In this document: positions 26,801 to 38,246 of the stretch, in pieces
How positions within the stretch are numbered: position 1 is the stretch's first letter
Layout of the letters: every line of letters starts with the position of its first letter
Program-made: the position numbers and the translations under genes
Source: Crambe crambe
Lineage: Eukaryota > Porifera > Demospongiae > Poecilosclerida > Crambeidae
DNA: 64,000 bases
Direction: 5' to 3'
Assembly (NCBI GenBank): GCA_963924555.1
Contig: OZ004594.1
Span: 5,115,563-5,179,562 of the forward strand
Notes under the pieces: generated by a model
What the model was told of the DNA's origin: nothing
Databases searched by the model: none
Seen by the model: the letters and a program-made list of their open reading frames with translations, nothing else

Positions 26801-29800
26801 CGCCCTGCACATGCATAATGTGCATGTAATGGAACTAAATTGTTTTCTACAGCCTTTTATCATAGAGGCGCTTGGCTTATCTAAGTGGATTGTAGGCGCT
26901 TGGCTTATCTAAGTGCTTGTGGTAAATATTTACAGCTTTTTATACGTGGAGCTTCCTGGTTGGAACCATCACTAACAGCAATATCAAGCACTGGAGCCTA
27001 TCAGCTACTTTACTTGCTCACTTGGTCACTTTCAAATGCTGCACATTGCTATAATAGTAGTTGTAGAGGCTCTACAGGCTTATCTAAGTGCTTTGTTACA
27101 TATAAACTCAGCAGCAAAGTTTTAGCACTAAAGAATATTTCCTTGCTCGCTCGCTATTAACTGAATGTTGAACATTGCCCTAATTAATAAAAGAATTGTG
27201 GTATATAAAAAGAAATTGTACTGAGCTCGATCTTACCAAATGGTTGCCAAGCAACAACGTTAAGTTTGCATATGGGGGTCAGAGGTCATCATAATAATAT
27301 CATGCTCCCATAATAATGTACAACAATATAGGTATAACATGGTATGTTTGAAAATAATGTTTGAGAAATATATATCTGAGTCAGCCTGGTACAGAAAAAA
27401 AAACGAATTCGCCCCCTGGCCCCAGTATCAGAGCAATATTACTCGTATCTGTCAGTACTGTAACAGTAATTCACAGTTATATATCATGAAATAATGCAGT
27501 ATATGATTCACTCTCCCAAGTTATGGTAATTATGTATATTAACTATTCATGCCTATAGCTACAACCAGTGCCTTTCAAGTCACTGTTTATAATTTAGATT
27601 TCGGATCCCAAATCCAAGATGGTCAGTTCTTTGAACTCTATGGCGAAGGAATTCAAAGACAAACTAAGGGCTGAAAATTATGATCCTCATGATTTTGAGA
27701 AAGGTACTGTACAAGTTCTATAGCTGCATGCACATGTTCGTACATAGAGCTCAGTAACATACTTTTGCAGATGTGGCTGCATTTCTTGATAGATTAACAG
27801 CAAGCTTTGACAAGGAAGTTATACACTATTTCGCTGAGATGATTTTGATTCGTAGTCATTATTTGGGTGAAGTTGATGGTAAAATTTTATGGATGAAAAC
27901 ATCGATATCTAAATCTGAAAAATATAAATCCAAAGGTACTATTTCTTACCTATACTTATCATTATTGAAATTAATGATGTGGTTTTATTTTGGTAGAATC
28001 TAAGGATAGTATTCCAGAGTTTAAGGCTCCAAACTTCGAGAAGGCCAATGATACAATTCCACCTCCGTAAGAGATTTTTAAAGTAGTATTCACTTGCATT
28101 GTTAGTTATGACATCCTATTACCGTAATTGTATAAATTTTTGGAGGTTTAAAATTTCGTTATTTCCGGAGCTGTTCCTATAATAAAAAATTTCCGCAGGT
28201 CTAATTTTCGTATCAAGCACATGGAAAATAATGCACGTGCATCATTGTCTGCTGCTAGCTACCTTCTCGTGATTCGTGGCTACTACAGAAAAATAGATAG
28301 TCCCCCCAAAAAAAGAAAAGCTGGGCTGGCGACGCCAGACTAAAATCTAGACTGCTACGGAAGGCGAGACGTTTCGCTGTAGAATAGAGACAGGTAACGG
28401 CTGTAATGAAGTAATGAAGCATGATACTTTCGTCTCACGGACTATCTGCTCCAGGTTTTTTTCCAGCTGCTATCGATATCGCATCGCACACGCATGCACA
28501 TCGCCATCATATATGACGTCATAGTACTAAGACTTCTGTTTATTATTTTCGAGGATTCTGATCAACTACGAAAAAAAATGAAAATAAAACCCCATTGAAA
28601 ATTTATACGATTACGGTATTTATTTCTATACAGGAATATATATATCACTTTATTGGAAAAGATAAAGGAGATGTGTCTGTAAGTCAATCAATTCAGGACA
28701 GCTGGGATATTTCATACAGTTTAGTAGGTAGCTATATTTAGTTGTATTATGGAAATATAGAGCACTATGGGGAACACCACACATGCTAAATTGAAGTCAT
28801 CAAAATTAAGTTGAAATAATGCAATGTACGAAAGGAAAAAAAAATGCGAATAAAAAGGTTAGTCTGTGCTTTTATCTGTAGCAGTTTCTGTGAGCAAATA
28901 TCAAAATTGTGCTGCCTTTAATGATAATCCCTACATCACTGCCTCCCACCAAGCTGCTGTTCATGTCAGTGTAAAAGTTCTATTTGGTTTAGGCAGTGAT
29001 GTAGGGATTATTATTAAAGGCAGCATAATTTTGAGGTTTGCTCACACAAACTGCTATAGGTAAAAGTACAGACTAACCCTACATGGCCTTTTTATTCAGC
29101 ATAAATTTTTTTACTTTCGCTTGTTTGTTTGAATATTTTTAATGACCATGTTTTAGTTAGTAGCTCACTTGGTACTGGTTGGCATGCGCGTAAGTGCACG
29201 TGATTGTGGCAGATGTTCGCACGACAAAATTAATGATTAATTTTATAATCATATGGTTAATATTAATACATTTACCCTCATTAGTTCGAGTGAAAATAAT
29301 CCCTAATTTCACTTGTAGGTCATAATTTCTACTGCGCATGTGCAGACTATAACCTAGTAACGACATTTCTGCATGAAGATGTTAGGCAAGCTTGATTGAT
29401 TTCTACAGCGTTTTTTCAGGGTAAATTGTAGGCACTAGGCTTATCTAAGTAAATGTAGAATGTAGGGATTGTTGGCTGGATATACAGAACAAAGACTGAT
29501 CCCATTTCCATCCTTCATCCCGACTCTTGTTTCCGTACTTTTTTGAGTGATGGTCATCCCTACATTATTTCACATTTTTCCCTTACTTGTTCCTGGTCTT
29601 TTTTCCTCTCTTTATGTTTTTATGTATGTACACATAAATGCAAGAGTTCATTCTTCTATGTGTATGCAGGGACAGAAGTTTCTTGAGATGTATAGTTATC
29701 CAATAGCATATCAGCCCAATGATTTATCAGCAAGTCAAGGCTTCTAATGTTGAGCTATACTTGGAGATCGAGGATGCAGATGGATCTGAAATAGAGTCTA

Positions 29801-32800
29801 GATTGGCGAATCCCCGAGTTGATAGAGTGTAGTCTATGATCTAGAGCTTAGCTAGCTGAGTAATTGGATATCAAATATAGCTATGTGCATGCGTATTATA
29901 AAAAATGGCTAAGTTACTCGAGTACTGTGCTCCATAATGTCTCCTTTTACATCGACTCTTTCGAGTACAAAAGATCGTAATTGGTAGAATTTGTAGTGGA
30001 TTTATAGCTGTAGTTTGAGTGGTTCGAGAGATATGGTTATCTAAGAAGAAGAAGAAGAAGAATAGAGAAGAAGAAGAATCCAACTATTTACCTGCTTGCC
30101 GTATTTCTGAAACATGGTCCTGAAACTTGGTCTGCACTTTGTAGTAGGCTCTTGTAGGCTGGATAATCATTCACAGTAGCTTTTGTTAAGTCTAAGTTGG
30201 GGGAACTAGAATTTCACTTTTGTATTAGTCTATATGCCGTCCGCATCTTCCCTAAATAGAGAGAGCTACCGCTCTCTCTGATTAGAGCATGGGCATTATG
30301 CATGAGCAGGGCGCAACTATTGCAGACAAGTATGCCTAGGGGTAGCTAGACCTACTATTTCAATGAGTTATGACCTGAGAGTTCGCTCGCTCAGAACCAA
30401 GCTGTACATATGTAGGCTTAGCTGCTAGCCATGTGTAGCTAGCTAGCTATAGATAGAATAATGACTTTTAGCAGAAATCAGTTTCTTGGTATATGGTTGC
30501 CCTTGGAGAAAAAATTCTAGGGCATACTGACTGCTAACTACAGTTGTCACATTTGATCCATGCTCATTATTAACTTTAATGCATTTTGGGAACCTCATGC
30601 AGTTTAGCAATGGATTTGAATGGCCGTCTTGTACCTATAATAAATATTGCATGAAAGTTTATAATACATGCATGCCTTTGAATTTACTATTGCAGGGGAT
30701 TGATTCAGAGACTCAAAAATAAGGTTTTAAGAACATCTTCATCCCATGAAGATAGTGATCTTAAAAATGATCACAATCATATTCCAAGTGATTGCCAAAA
30801 TGTAACTCCCGACCACTCATCAGATGTTGATTCTCGTGGCAATTCACATGAGCTAGATGAAGTATCAGCAAAGTCAGAATCTGTTTCTGCACAGACTGAA
30901 CAGAAAAATGATGGTGAAATTCAAGTTCCAGATGTAACGGCCAATACAATAAGTAATGAATCAGGGAATGACAGGTGAATGACTTATTTTTGCTATTGTT
31001 TTTATGGTATGACCATATGTCTTTTAGTGTCTGTTTTTTGAAGAAGATTTAGAGTAATAATGTTTATATAATGTGAATTTTCTCTCTTTACAGTACTTGC
31101 AGTGAATTGGATTGCTCACTACCTACATCATCTAGCTCTACTCCAATACCAAGAATAGTTGCATTTAATAGAAATACGTATGTCTCCACACAGCATGATG
31201 ATTAATTGTAGTTCAATCCGTCAATAGTATAGCAATAGATCAGCAACAGTCTCTGAAACAGAACTGAGTGTGATAATCCCATGTTGGTGTATGGAAGTCT
31301 GTTCAATCTCTTTAATAAGCACAGATACCCTCCTGGTACACATCTACTTCTACAATGCAGCTGTACTGTACTGCAACATGTATCTTCAAAGCTCCACCTT
31401 AACAATTAATATGGCATGCTGTGGACAGAACTTATCCACTCTTTGACAAATCCTTTCTAGCTCTTCTGCACTGGGCTGCCATCACTTAAACAGCTTAGTT
31501 TCTTTCAGCAATCATGTAGTAGACAATTTACAGTAATGGACCTGTGCTATTCTCCATCACAACTTAGGCCACTCTTTGACCAATCATTTCTACTTAGCTA
31601 TGTAGCTCTCCTGCCCCCATTATTTCAGTACTGCATGCACATATTTAGTTTTTTCTGCCTAGTGACTATAGGTATGTTTTTATTATGCACTATATCATTG
31701 GTGCTATAGGAGACAGACTAGAGAAGTGGCTAATACTCTTGAGAAATTGACTGAAAATATTGATGGTTTAATTAAAGAATATTTTGATGAAGGGTTTGAG
31801 AAACGTGTACTTGATGTGAGTAACAATATTTGTAAGTCACTTTATTCCTAAGTTCCATGGGAGCTCGATCTACACATTAAGGCTGTATCTGGCTCCATGA
31901 AACTGGTATCCCAAATCACAAGCAATTACATTGCCCCCTACCATGCAGTTACAAAAGATTCTTTGCGACTTGCATTGCAACTTGTTCACAAGGTTTTATG
32001 AGGGGTTCATCAAGCACTTTAGTACTCGTGGAGCTTCCTTCTCGATAATTATAGTAAACTGTGGCTGTGGTTACCTAATATTTGGGAGCTTCATAAGCTT
32101 CGTAACACTTTGTAAGCATCATGAGCTCTACTTGATCATCCATTCTGCATATGAATTCAGACATGTAACTCTGGGCCTCTGATTCTGCTGCTTCAGTACC
32201 TGCTCTATGCATATTCTACTCTTGACCTATCACCTTCATATTTAATTGTGATGATTCCAAATTCAGATCTTAAATCTTCACCTATAATACTTAGCATGTC
32301 CATTGTTACTTTGACTATTTTGTATTTTTGTTAAGCTTACAGCAGAATATTATGGAATGCTAGCTTAATTTAGAGGAGCATCATTACACCATCATAACTA
32401 TAATAAAGGAAAAAACATTTCTGTTGAAATGAAAAAAAATGTAGGGATGACCATTGCTCAAAAAAGTAAGTAAACAAGGGTAGGTATGAAGGATGGAAGG
32501 ATAATCTTTGTTCTGTATATCCAGCCAACAATCCCTACATATACATCAGGTAGCTTAGTGCATGTATGTAGGGATTGTTGACTGGATATACAGAATAAAG
32601 ATTGATATCCTTCCATCCTTTATACCTACCCTTGTTTACTTACTTTTTTGAGCAATGGTCATCCCTACATTTTTTTCATTTCAATAGAAATGTTTTTTCC
32701 CTTACTTATTTCTGGTCTTTTTTTCCTCTCTTTTATGGTTTTATGTATAGAGTTCATTCTTCTGTGTATGCAGGGACAGATGAGAGGAGGATAGTTCTCC

Positions 32801-35800
32801 AATAGCAATAGCATAGCAGCTCAATGATTATTTATCAGCGAGTCAAGGCTTGAAGTGTTGAGCTATAGCTACTTGGAGGTCCAAGATGCAGATGAATCTC
32901 AAATAGAGTCTACGGATTGGTGAATCTGAAATCCCCGAGTTGATTGAGTAGTCTAGCATAATATAGAGCTTAGCTAGCTGAGTAACATTATAATTTCGAA
33001 TAATTGGATATCAAATACATGCACATGCATATTATCGATAAAATGATAATATTAAGTTAGTCAAGTTACTGTGCTCCGTAGTGTCTCCTTTTACATCGAC
33101 TCTTTCGAGGATTGACGAGTGCAAAAGATCGTAGCTGCTAGAATTTGGAGTGGATTTATCCAGAAATCATACCTGTAGCTTGAGTGGTTCGAGAGATGGT
33201 TGTCAAAGAAGAATAACGATAACAATAGAGAAGAAGAAGAATCCAGCGATTTACCTGCTTGCCGTATTTCTGAAACGGTAAGCTCCCTGGTCCTGAAACT
33301 TGGTCTGCACTTTGTAGTAGGCTGGATAATCATTCACAGTAAGTCTAAGTGGGAACTAGAATTTCACTTTTGTATTAGTCTATAGGCGGCGTGCGCAGCC
33401 GTCCACGTCATAGAGAGAGCTACTGCTCTCTCTGATTATGTAGCAAGGAACCAATCAAAGTGGTGTGAATAGAAAACTGTAGCTATACATGACACATCCA
33501 TAACTATTGCAATTTAGGGTTTGCAAACAACTCAAAAGCAACTATAGTGACAAGCCTTAGCTGCTAGCTATTATGGAGAAATCTGAATGGACACTTTAGC
33601 ATTTTTATCACATGAATTAATAAGCTCACTGCTCCACCAACTACCATTCAGGATGCAGGAGGATTTTTATTTTTATTTCAGCTAGAGTAGCAATACAAAA
33701 TGTATTACTGCGTGAGTGGATCAACACTCTTTTTGGATTAGCTAGCTATGCTATTCTATCTTGATTTCATACCACACATGCATGCACTGCTTAGCTTTAG
33801 AAAAAATTAATCCAGTCCACTGATTGTATACTATTAGCTGGGTAGTTGGTTGCTGGAGAAAGGTCAGCTATGTAGCTGGCTGTTGGAGTGAGTCTTCTGC
33901 ATGGAGCCTGCTGTGTGGCTGGCTGCTTGAGTGAGTGGGTATGAGTATTGGAATCTGCTGGTGCTGATTCTGGCTGCTGGAGGGAGAGCTGACTGCTAGC
34001 TGGAATTGTGTCTGCTAAAGAGCTCCAGCTAAACCTCACTGAAATTTGCACCTAGCATGAAGATTCCACCTCCTCCTTTCAAACTCCACAAAAACTTAAG
34101 GAAAGTAGCTAGAAGAAGTAGCCAATGAAGGCAAATTTAAGGAACCTGACAACCTGCTCTAGCTGGAGAGCAATTTCGGTTTTGGGAAAGAAGAGCTTAA
34201 GCAATCACAAGAATACTTGAATTTGAAACTAGTTATCAAGTGCCTGGAATGACACCAGAATTTGAACCTCTCAAAATCATATCATGTCAATTACAATTTG
34301 TGCTAGCTTTAGGTGTAATTAAGCCGTCATTAAAGTGAGCAGCGACCTCACTGGCTGGGGAGGGAGGATGAAGGTTGCAGACACAAAGCCATTGATGGCT
34401 GGTATGACTCAATGCTGCATAGTGTCAGCAATTTCAAAATCTGCCAATTGGATATAATAAAGTGCTATACGTCATGCAGCAAAATTTATTGTTCTAGGTG
34501 GTGTGCACATAGCAGAGGGCATATATACTTACCACAATAATTAGCAATGGACTACCTATTTATATGCACAAGCCTAGGAGATTTATTAATGATCACCCCA
34601 TTATTGTGGAGGGTGCAAAGATTACAATCATACAGCAATTCACATCATTACTACTTACATCATCATGTTATAATTATACGTACATACTTACTCTCTTTCT
34701 CTTAGTCCTGCAATTTTTCTTTGTGTGCCACTTCTTCATGAGTGCATGTTTTTCATCACTCTTTCTTTTTTTGTTCCTACACAAAATCGAACACTTCTTG
34801 AGAACAAGATATAGTTACATAGCTATTTTATAGCAAAGCTTTGTGAACTCCTCATGAACAACTTGCAAAGAATAGTTATGTACTGCAACTGCTCCAAGGA
34901 GGAATATTCTATTATTTGTGCATATATGAAATCATGGACAATCTATATAGACAGCTGAATTGACTTAGCTACTAATATATAGTTATTATTATGCCTTCAA
35001 AATACAAAATTTCTTTCTAGTTATTATCTCTATTAATGTGCAGGCATATTGGGGAAGTTATTGTGACTTAGTCAAGGAGCGATTGATGAACTTCAATGAA
35101 AAATTCAATGATAAATTGAATGAACGAATAGAAGATTTGAAAAAGGTATAGCTAGCTAGCTACTAATGGTGAAAATATTGCTAGATTACTAGGGTATTAA
35201 ACAGCGAGCAAGTAAAAGTAGCTAGCTAGCTAACTTTTAGAGCTGTAGGTATAGGCTTCTGTACTTCAAAGGTTTAACCCCTTAGCTATGAGATAGAGAT
35301 TTAAGTAGCAACTTTGTAATGGTTACCACGAATAAGCCTAGCACATACAATCCAATTAGAAAACCTTATAGCCCCCTAGCCTATAATGATTAATCCACTC
35401 CACAATGTCAAAACACTATAATTGGAGCATATGCTATGCTATGCATGCACAGTGGAGTATATAATATACATTTTCAATAAGTCGTGCATGATCCATGAGT
35501 CAGATGCACTCACTCACCGAATCTGTAACTACAGTAGTGCTCTCAATAATATGCATGTGTATAGGGTTGATCAGGGAAGAAATGTTACTCAGCCGTAAAA
35601 GTCAAGTCACTATATACAACTCGTTTAGCATAATGGGTAAATGAACAAAGAAAGAGTGTCACTAGCTAATGATCTTAGGGGGTTAATTTAATTGTGTAGT
35701 AAACTGTATCAGTCCACAAAGATAGGAGGGAATTACTTGAACATAATTATTATTACACACCCCTATTTTGATTATGTGTATAAGAATACTTGCTCACTCA

Positions 35801-36008
35801 CTGTTGTACATTGCCCTAGTAGCTAAATAGCTATAATGTATAATATAATGACTTGGATATTTATACATAGAATATCAAAAAGCTACTACAAGATATTGAA
35901 GCACATACAGCATTGACTGACTGGTATGGTCATCTTGGATATTTATCTGCTCAATTTCAAGGAGTTGCAGAAAAATACAAGCATAGTTTATATCAAAAGT
36001 ATATGTGA
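12272..36008 (+). CDS. Copy B: dynamin-like large GTPase, near-complete multi-exon gene
   Basis: Exons: 12272-12551, 18254-18324, 18456-18550, 19874-20046, 20845-20974, 22797-22889, 23421-23664, 24140-24542, 24967-25097, 25158-25306, 27598-27703, 27771-27935, 27997-28066, 28634-28678, 30696-30974, 31094-31177, 31710-31815, 35044-35145, 35871-36008 (TGA). All junctions agree in phase except exon 3 (ends phase 2) to exon 4 (starts phase 0), so one small exon or another acceptor was missed there. The product is about 950 residues. G1 GQYNAGKST lies near residue 190; the G2-like LPMNKTAETSL, G3 DNPGFDE and G4 NKLD follow in order. This fits the dynamin superfamily (membrane-active GTPases), but the exact subfamily is not recognised. 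No transmembrane segment is seen in the spliced form. The start at 12272 opens MATDDVPP; an in-frame ATG also lies at 12260. Exon 1 matches copy D in its SYY motif and phase-1 donor. Introns are full of palindromic transposons. Confidence 0.85.
13520..13740. repeat. Palindromic MITE (GGATGGCTGTGTG ends), copy in intron 1
   Basis: Left arm GGATGGCTGTGTGCGAG, then GTTCAGCAACAAGGGAGT; right arm reads back as its reverse complement ending CACACAGCCATCC. Non-coding. Other copies lie at 21060-21365, and in two halves at 506-712 and 1195-1260. Confidence 0.6.
14476..14791. repeat. Palindromic MITE (AATGAAAGGGAAAAA ends)
   Basis: The arms read AATGAAAGGGAAAAAAATT and back, through GTAGGGATTATTATTGAAAG. 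The centre is TTACACTGACATAGAC-like. A full second copy is at 28829-29119 and a half copy at about 19650-19715. It is non-coding. Confidence 0.6.
15255..16870 (+). repeat. Composite interspersed repeat, fullest copy
   Basis: Begins with the small palindrome AGAGAGTGCGGTAGCACTCT and GTAGGGATGACTCGG. It passes through TTCTTCTTCTT and an ACCATATCTCTCAAACCACT block and ends in inverted arms around AGGGATTGTTGGCTGGATAT (two nested copies, 16030-16215 and 16640-16870). Partial copies: 1-440 (plus), 29450-30290, 32400-33440 and 52395-52855 (all reversed). No coding frame. Confidence 0.55.
16871..18253 (+). other. End of copy B intron 1, no gene seen
   Basis: Apart from the short CAGGCCCGTA element (17756-17971), only AT-rich intron sequence is visible. 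Short frames here show no family motif. Confidence 0.5.
17756..17971. mobile_element. Short CAGGCCCGTA element with G and C runs
   Basis: Starts CAGGCCCGTACACAGGGG and ends GCGTACGGGCCTG, inverted ends of the same family. About 216 bp, mostly G-run and C-run flanked spacer, within intron 1 of copy B. Confidence 0.55.
20758..20836. repeat. ATT/TTA microsatellite before the G2 exon
   Basis: About 79 bp of TTA repeats end eight bases before the acceptor of exon 20845-20974 in copy B and occupy the place of its polypyrimidine tract. Confidence 0.8.
21060..21365. repeat. Palindromic MITE (GGATGGCT ends), copy in intron 5 of B
   Basis: Two inverted arms carry GTTCAGCAACAAGAGAGTG and its complement around a TCCCATGACAGGCC centre, ending CACACAGCCATCCC. 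It belongs to the family at 13520-13740, with longer A/T-rich ends (AGTAAAGGAAAAAAATAT). Confidence 0.6.
22932..23402. mobile_element. TACCGT-ended MITE in copy B intron 6
   Basis: The left end TACCGTATAGCAC and the reverse complement of the right end, TACCGTGTGGTAC, match and continue into AATGAGCTTAAC / GAGGAGCTTATT. TA at both outer ends suggests Tc1/mariner-type insertion. It is non-coding, about 471 bp, and fills most of a 531-nt intron. Confidence 0.55.
25098..25157 (+). other. 60-nt frame-open intron of copy B (possible retained intron)
   Basis: The stretch begins GTATTG and ends CTCTAG. In copy C the same site holds a 65-nt intron (53620-53684) with in-frame stops, and removing both makes the two proteins align without a gap. 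In copy B the stretch is exactly 60 nt and has no stop, so an unspliced mRNA would add 20 residues beginning GIAILLMLFAVYHY, which are hydrophobic like a membrane segment. It is most simply an intron; retention is a possibility only. Confidence 0.7.
26692..27182. repeat. CAGCGAGC-ended repeat, copy in intron 10 of B
   Basis: Contains GCAGCGAGCAGACTCTCAGG, the shared GGCGCTTGGCTTATCTAAGT and the end TTGCTCGCTCGCTATTAA. Long frames here are by chance. Confidence 0.55.
28120..28618. mobile_element. TACCGTAAT-ended MITE in copy B intron 13
   Basis: Ends read TACCGTAATTGTATAAATTT and, reversed, TACCGTAATCGTATAAATTT, flanked by TA. It is about 499 bp in a 567-nt intron, while copy C's equivalent intron is 67 nt with no insert. 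No coding frame is seen. Confidence 0.65.
28829..29119. repeat. Palindromic MITE, second copy, copy B intron 14
   Basis: Same family as 14476-14791, with ends CGAAAGGAAAAAAAAATG and its complement near 29119, and shared core AATCCCTACATCACTGCC with its inverse. Confidence 0.6.
29450..30290 (-). repeat. Composite interspersed repeat, reversed copy in intron 14 of B
   Basis: Starts GTAGGGATTGTTGGCTGGAT and ends at the palindrome AGAGAGCTACCGCTCTCTCT, with a GAA-rich tract at 30042-30077. Confidence 0.5.
30696..31177 (+). other. Acidic Ser-rich linker exons of copy B
   Basis: Exons 30696-30974 and 31094-31177 encode a low-complexity segment rich in Ser, Asp, Glu and Asn (for example SSSHEDSDLKNDHNH and SKSESV-like text), followed by STCSELDCSLPTSSSS. 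It begins with a basic patch (GLIQRLKNKVLR) and has no visible fold. Copies A and C carry longer versions of the first exon, so this is the fastest-changing part of the family. It joins the helical middle to the C-terminal helical exons. Confidence 0.75.
31710..36008 (+). other. C-terminal coiled-coil-like exons of copy B
   Basis: Exons 31710-31815, 35044-35145 and 35871-36008 encode TRQTREVANTLEKLTENID, AYWGSYCDLVKERLMNFNEK and NIKKLLQDIEAHTALTD up to a TGA stop. Heptad-like spacing of Leu, Ile and Phe among charged residues suggests a coiled coil or helical bundle. The three exons are the best-conserved part across copies A, B and C. The 3.2-kb intron 31816-35043 holds a reverse copy of the composite repeat. 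Confidence 0.75.
32400..33440 (-). repeat. Composite interspersed repeat, reversed copy in intron 17 of B
   Basis: Same blocks as 15255-16870 in reverse order, ending AGAGAGAGCTACTGCTCTCT near 33415. It fills the start of the 3.2-kb intron. Confidence 0.5.
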
Positions 36009-38246
36009 ATAGTATAAACTAGCTATATTATTGAACTACTTTTTTATAATTATGAGAGTGAAAGAAGAGTTAACTATTGTGTACATTATTGGCGAGTGAA
36101 GCGAGCTTAACCCCCACCCCCCATTCATGCAAATTGAGATTGACCCCACAAGTGAACAACACAAACAGCTAGAGCTTATTATATTTTGTCATAGAGGCAC
36201 TAGGCTTATCCAAGTGAATTATAGGCGCTTGGCTTTCTAAGTGCTTGTGGTAAGCATTATACAGCCTCCTGTGTATGCAGCTGTTCATCCAGACAGCAAT
36301 ATTTGACAGCAATATTGCTCTTAGCCTAAGAAGTCTTCAAGACAGGAGTTGTTGATAGTAGAAGAGAAGCATTCCTGCATGATGAAAAAATATCATGTAG
36401 ATATTAGTGCAATGGAGCATACCACAAACAAAGAAAAGTTACTAGTTATGTGCTTGTAGCACAGAAGGGCGAGCGAAACAACAATTTTAAATGTTGCATT
36501 ATGATATTTTGGAGTTGCATGCCTTCTTCTCATAGAGTCCATAAGCCCTATCTATCCCTTTCATTTCTTTTATCAAGCCTTGATCGTCTCTGTTCCGCTG
36601 ATTCAGAGCTTCTTGGCTCTATCCTTCGCATTCCTTCGGTCTAACCTTGCTCTTTGCTGCTCAGAGCAGTATTCATTCGCTTCACTTTCCATTGTTAGCT
36701 AAAAGTAACAGTTTTGTGCATGTGCAGTATCTTACCCTCGGGGCTTGATATAATATATATATTATATCGCCACTATCCAGTACCATAAAGAGTGGCTCGC
36801 TTCGCTTGCGAAAAGGTTAGTTTTTTTAGGTATTGTGTCTCCAGTTTGGTCATCAGGGAAGTACCTAATCTACATGCTTCTGAGACAATAAGCCATAAAT
36901 ATCAGACTGTGAAGAATGCAAACCAACGACTTGTTCTAAGGAAGTTACTTGGGTCTAAAATCGACTCACCCAATCTCAGAGTTTAAGCTCTAGTGAATAG
37001 TGTAGTAGCTAACTGGAAAAAACAGCTTCCATTACCTTAATGTGCATGGTGTGGGTAGTAGGAGACACTCAAGAATACTTTTATCTGCTATATGGCTTTC
37101 TATTGCTATACATTCTATAGCAACTTTCCAGCAGCTAGTGCATGCATGACTGCATGAGCAGTAGGCCTTGGTGGATTCTGCCTCAGAGAAGCTACGTTCT
37201 GATAAAGAATACTCATGACACCCCCGTCCATTTTAAATACTAGTTTTCGTTTGTGCTTAAAGTGGCAGTAGCCTCTTCAAGTCATTTCCAATTAATACTG
37301 TATGCTAGATTACTTGCTCCTTCGGTCTCTACTGGATGCTCATCAGCTATAAAATGAAATAGCCTAGTAGCTAGCATTTCGAGCATAATAGAAGCCGAAG
37401 AATTTGAGCATAATAGAAGCCAGAAGCATTTGAGCATAATGCGAGCATAGCTAATACCTAGCTAGAACATTTAAAAAATTAATTATATTTTATTATTGTA
37501 TTAATGTAGTCTCTATGTACTGGTAAGGCAGTTCAGTTTAAAGGATTTCTCTGCCCTATTTTGACAGTATTGAAATTTGTATATTCCAGAAGCTATATAC
37601 TGCTGTTCACCTTTATATGTCATGGATACAAACTCAGAGATACCATCACAGTAGTATGACTGAGGCATATAGAATAGTATACAAGTTTATTCATTTATCC
37701 TGTCTAGGTCCTCTTTGCATGCTCTTGACCAGTAGGGAAGCTTTTCCTCATTTCTCTTCCACCATTTCATAATCACATGACATGTCACATGACTGAATCA
37801 GTACTGATAGCTGTATCAGCACATTTTCGTGGAGCTTATAGTGTGAGAGTATATAAGTGGGCATAATATTTCTAGCTTCTTCATGGAACTGCAGCATAGC
37901 ATAATACTTAATAGAGCATTTTTTGAGCAGAATCTGCCAAGGCCTAATGAGCAGAGCAGTTTTTCAGCTGTACTCAGAATATCACAAGATAGTAGTGTGT
38001 GCATTTCACTTTTTAACCTGTCATGCTGCCCTCCTTCAGCTATAATGAAATGAAATGTAGCTGGAGTGGGGAAAATTATAATTATTATAGCTATCCCTAA
38101 TAAAGCCTACGTACATGCATACATACATTGCTAGTTATACATAAAAATGATGAGACCAAAAAAAAGTTTTATTAGCTATAGCTAGCAAAAGCATGACTCC
38201 TGTTTTCATTGGGCTATATATCATATAGCTATATATCATATAATAA
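36009..38246. other. Gap between copy B and the membrane protein genes
   Basis: Holds a CAGCGAGC-type repeat (36090-36330), a sequence similar to 22025-22100 (GAAGAGAAGCATTC), a TATAATATATATATTATAT palindrome near 36750, and three tandem units around GAGCATAATAGAAGCC (37380-37446). No gene is supported. Confidence 0.5.

Larger units (their letters stand above)
24967..28678 (+). other. Helical middle region of copy B
   Basis: Six exons (24967-25097, 25158-25306, 27598-27703, 27771-27935, 27997-28066, 28634-28678) follow the GTPase domain. They encode charged, probably helical sequence, for example CIFVWIEKIKDDLSKYI and EEFKKKYDEDME, ending in NIYITLLEKIKEMC. All six have one-to-one equivalents in copy C with the same phases, so the boundaries are supported by comparison. 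In dynamin-superfamily proteins the region after the GTPase domain forms the stalk or bundle for self-assembly; that role here is inferred. The first two exons are separated by only 60 nt, which is open in frame (separate entry). Confidence 0.75.

Noticed and set aside
33797-34051. Minus-strand 84-codon frame rich in Ser, Thr, Pro, Ala
   Set aside because: It arises from short imperfect GCTGGAGTGAGT-type repeats inside an intron of copy B; no start context or domain.
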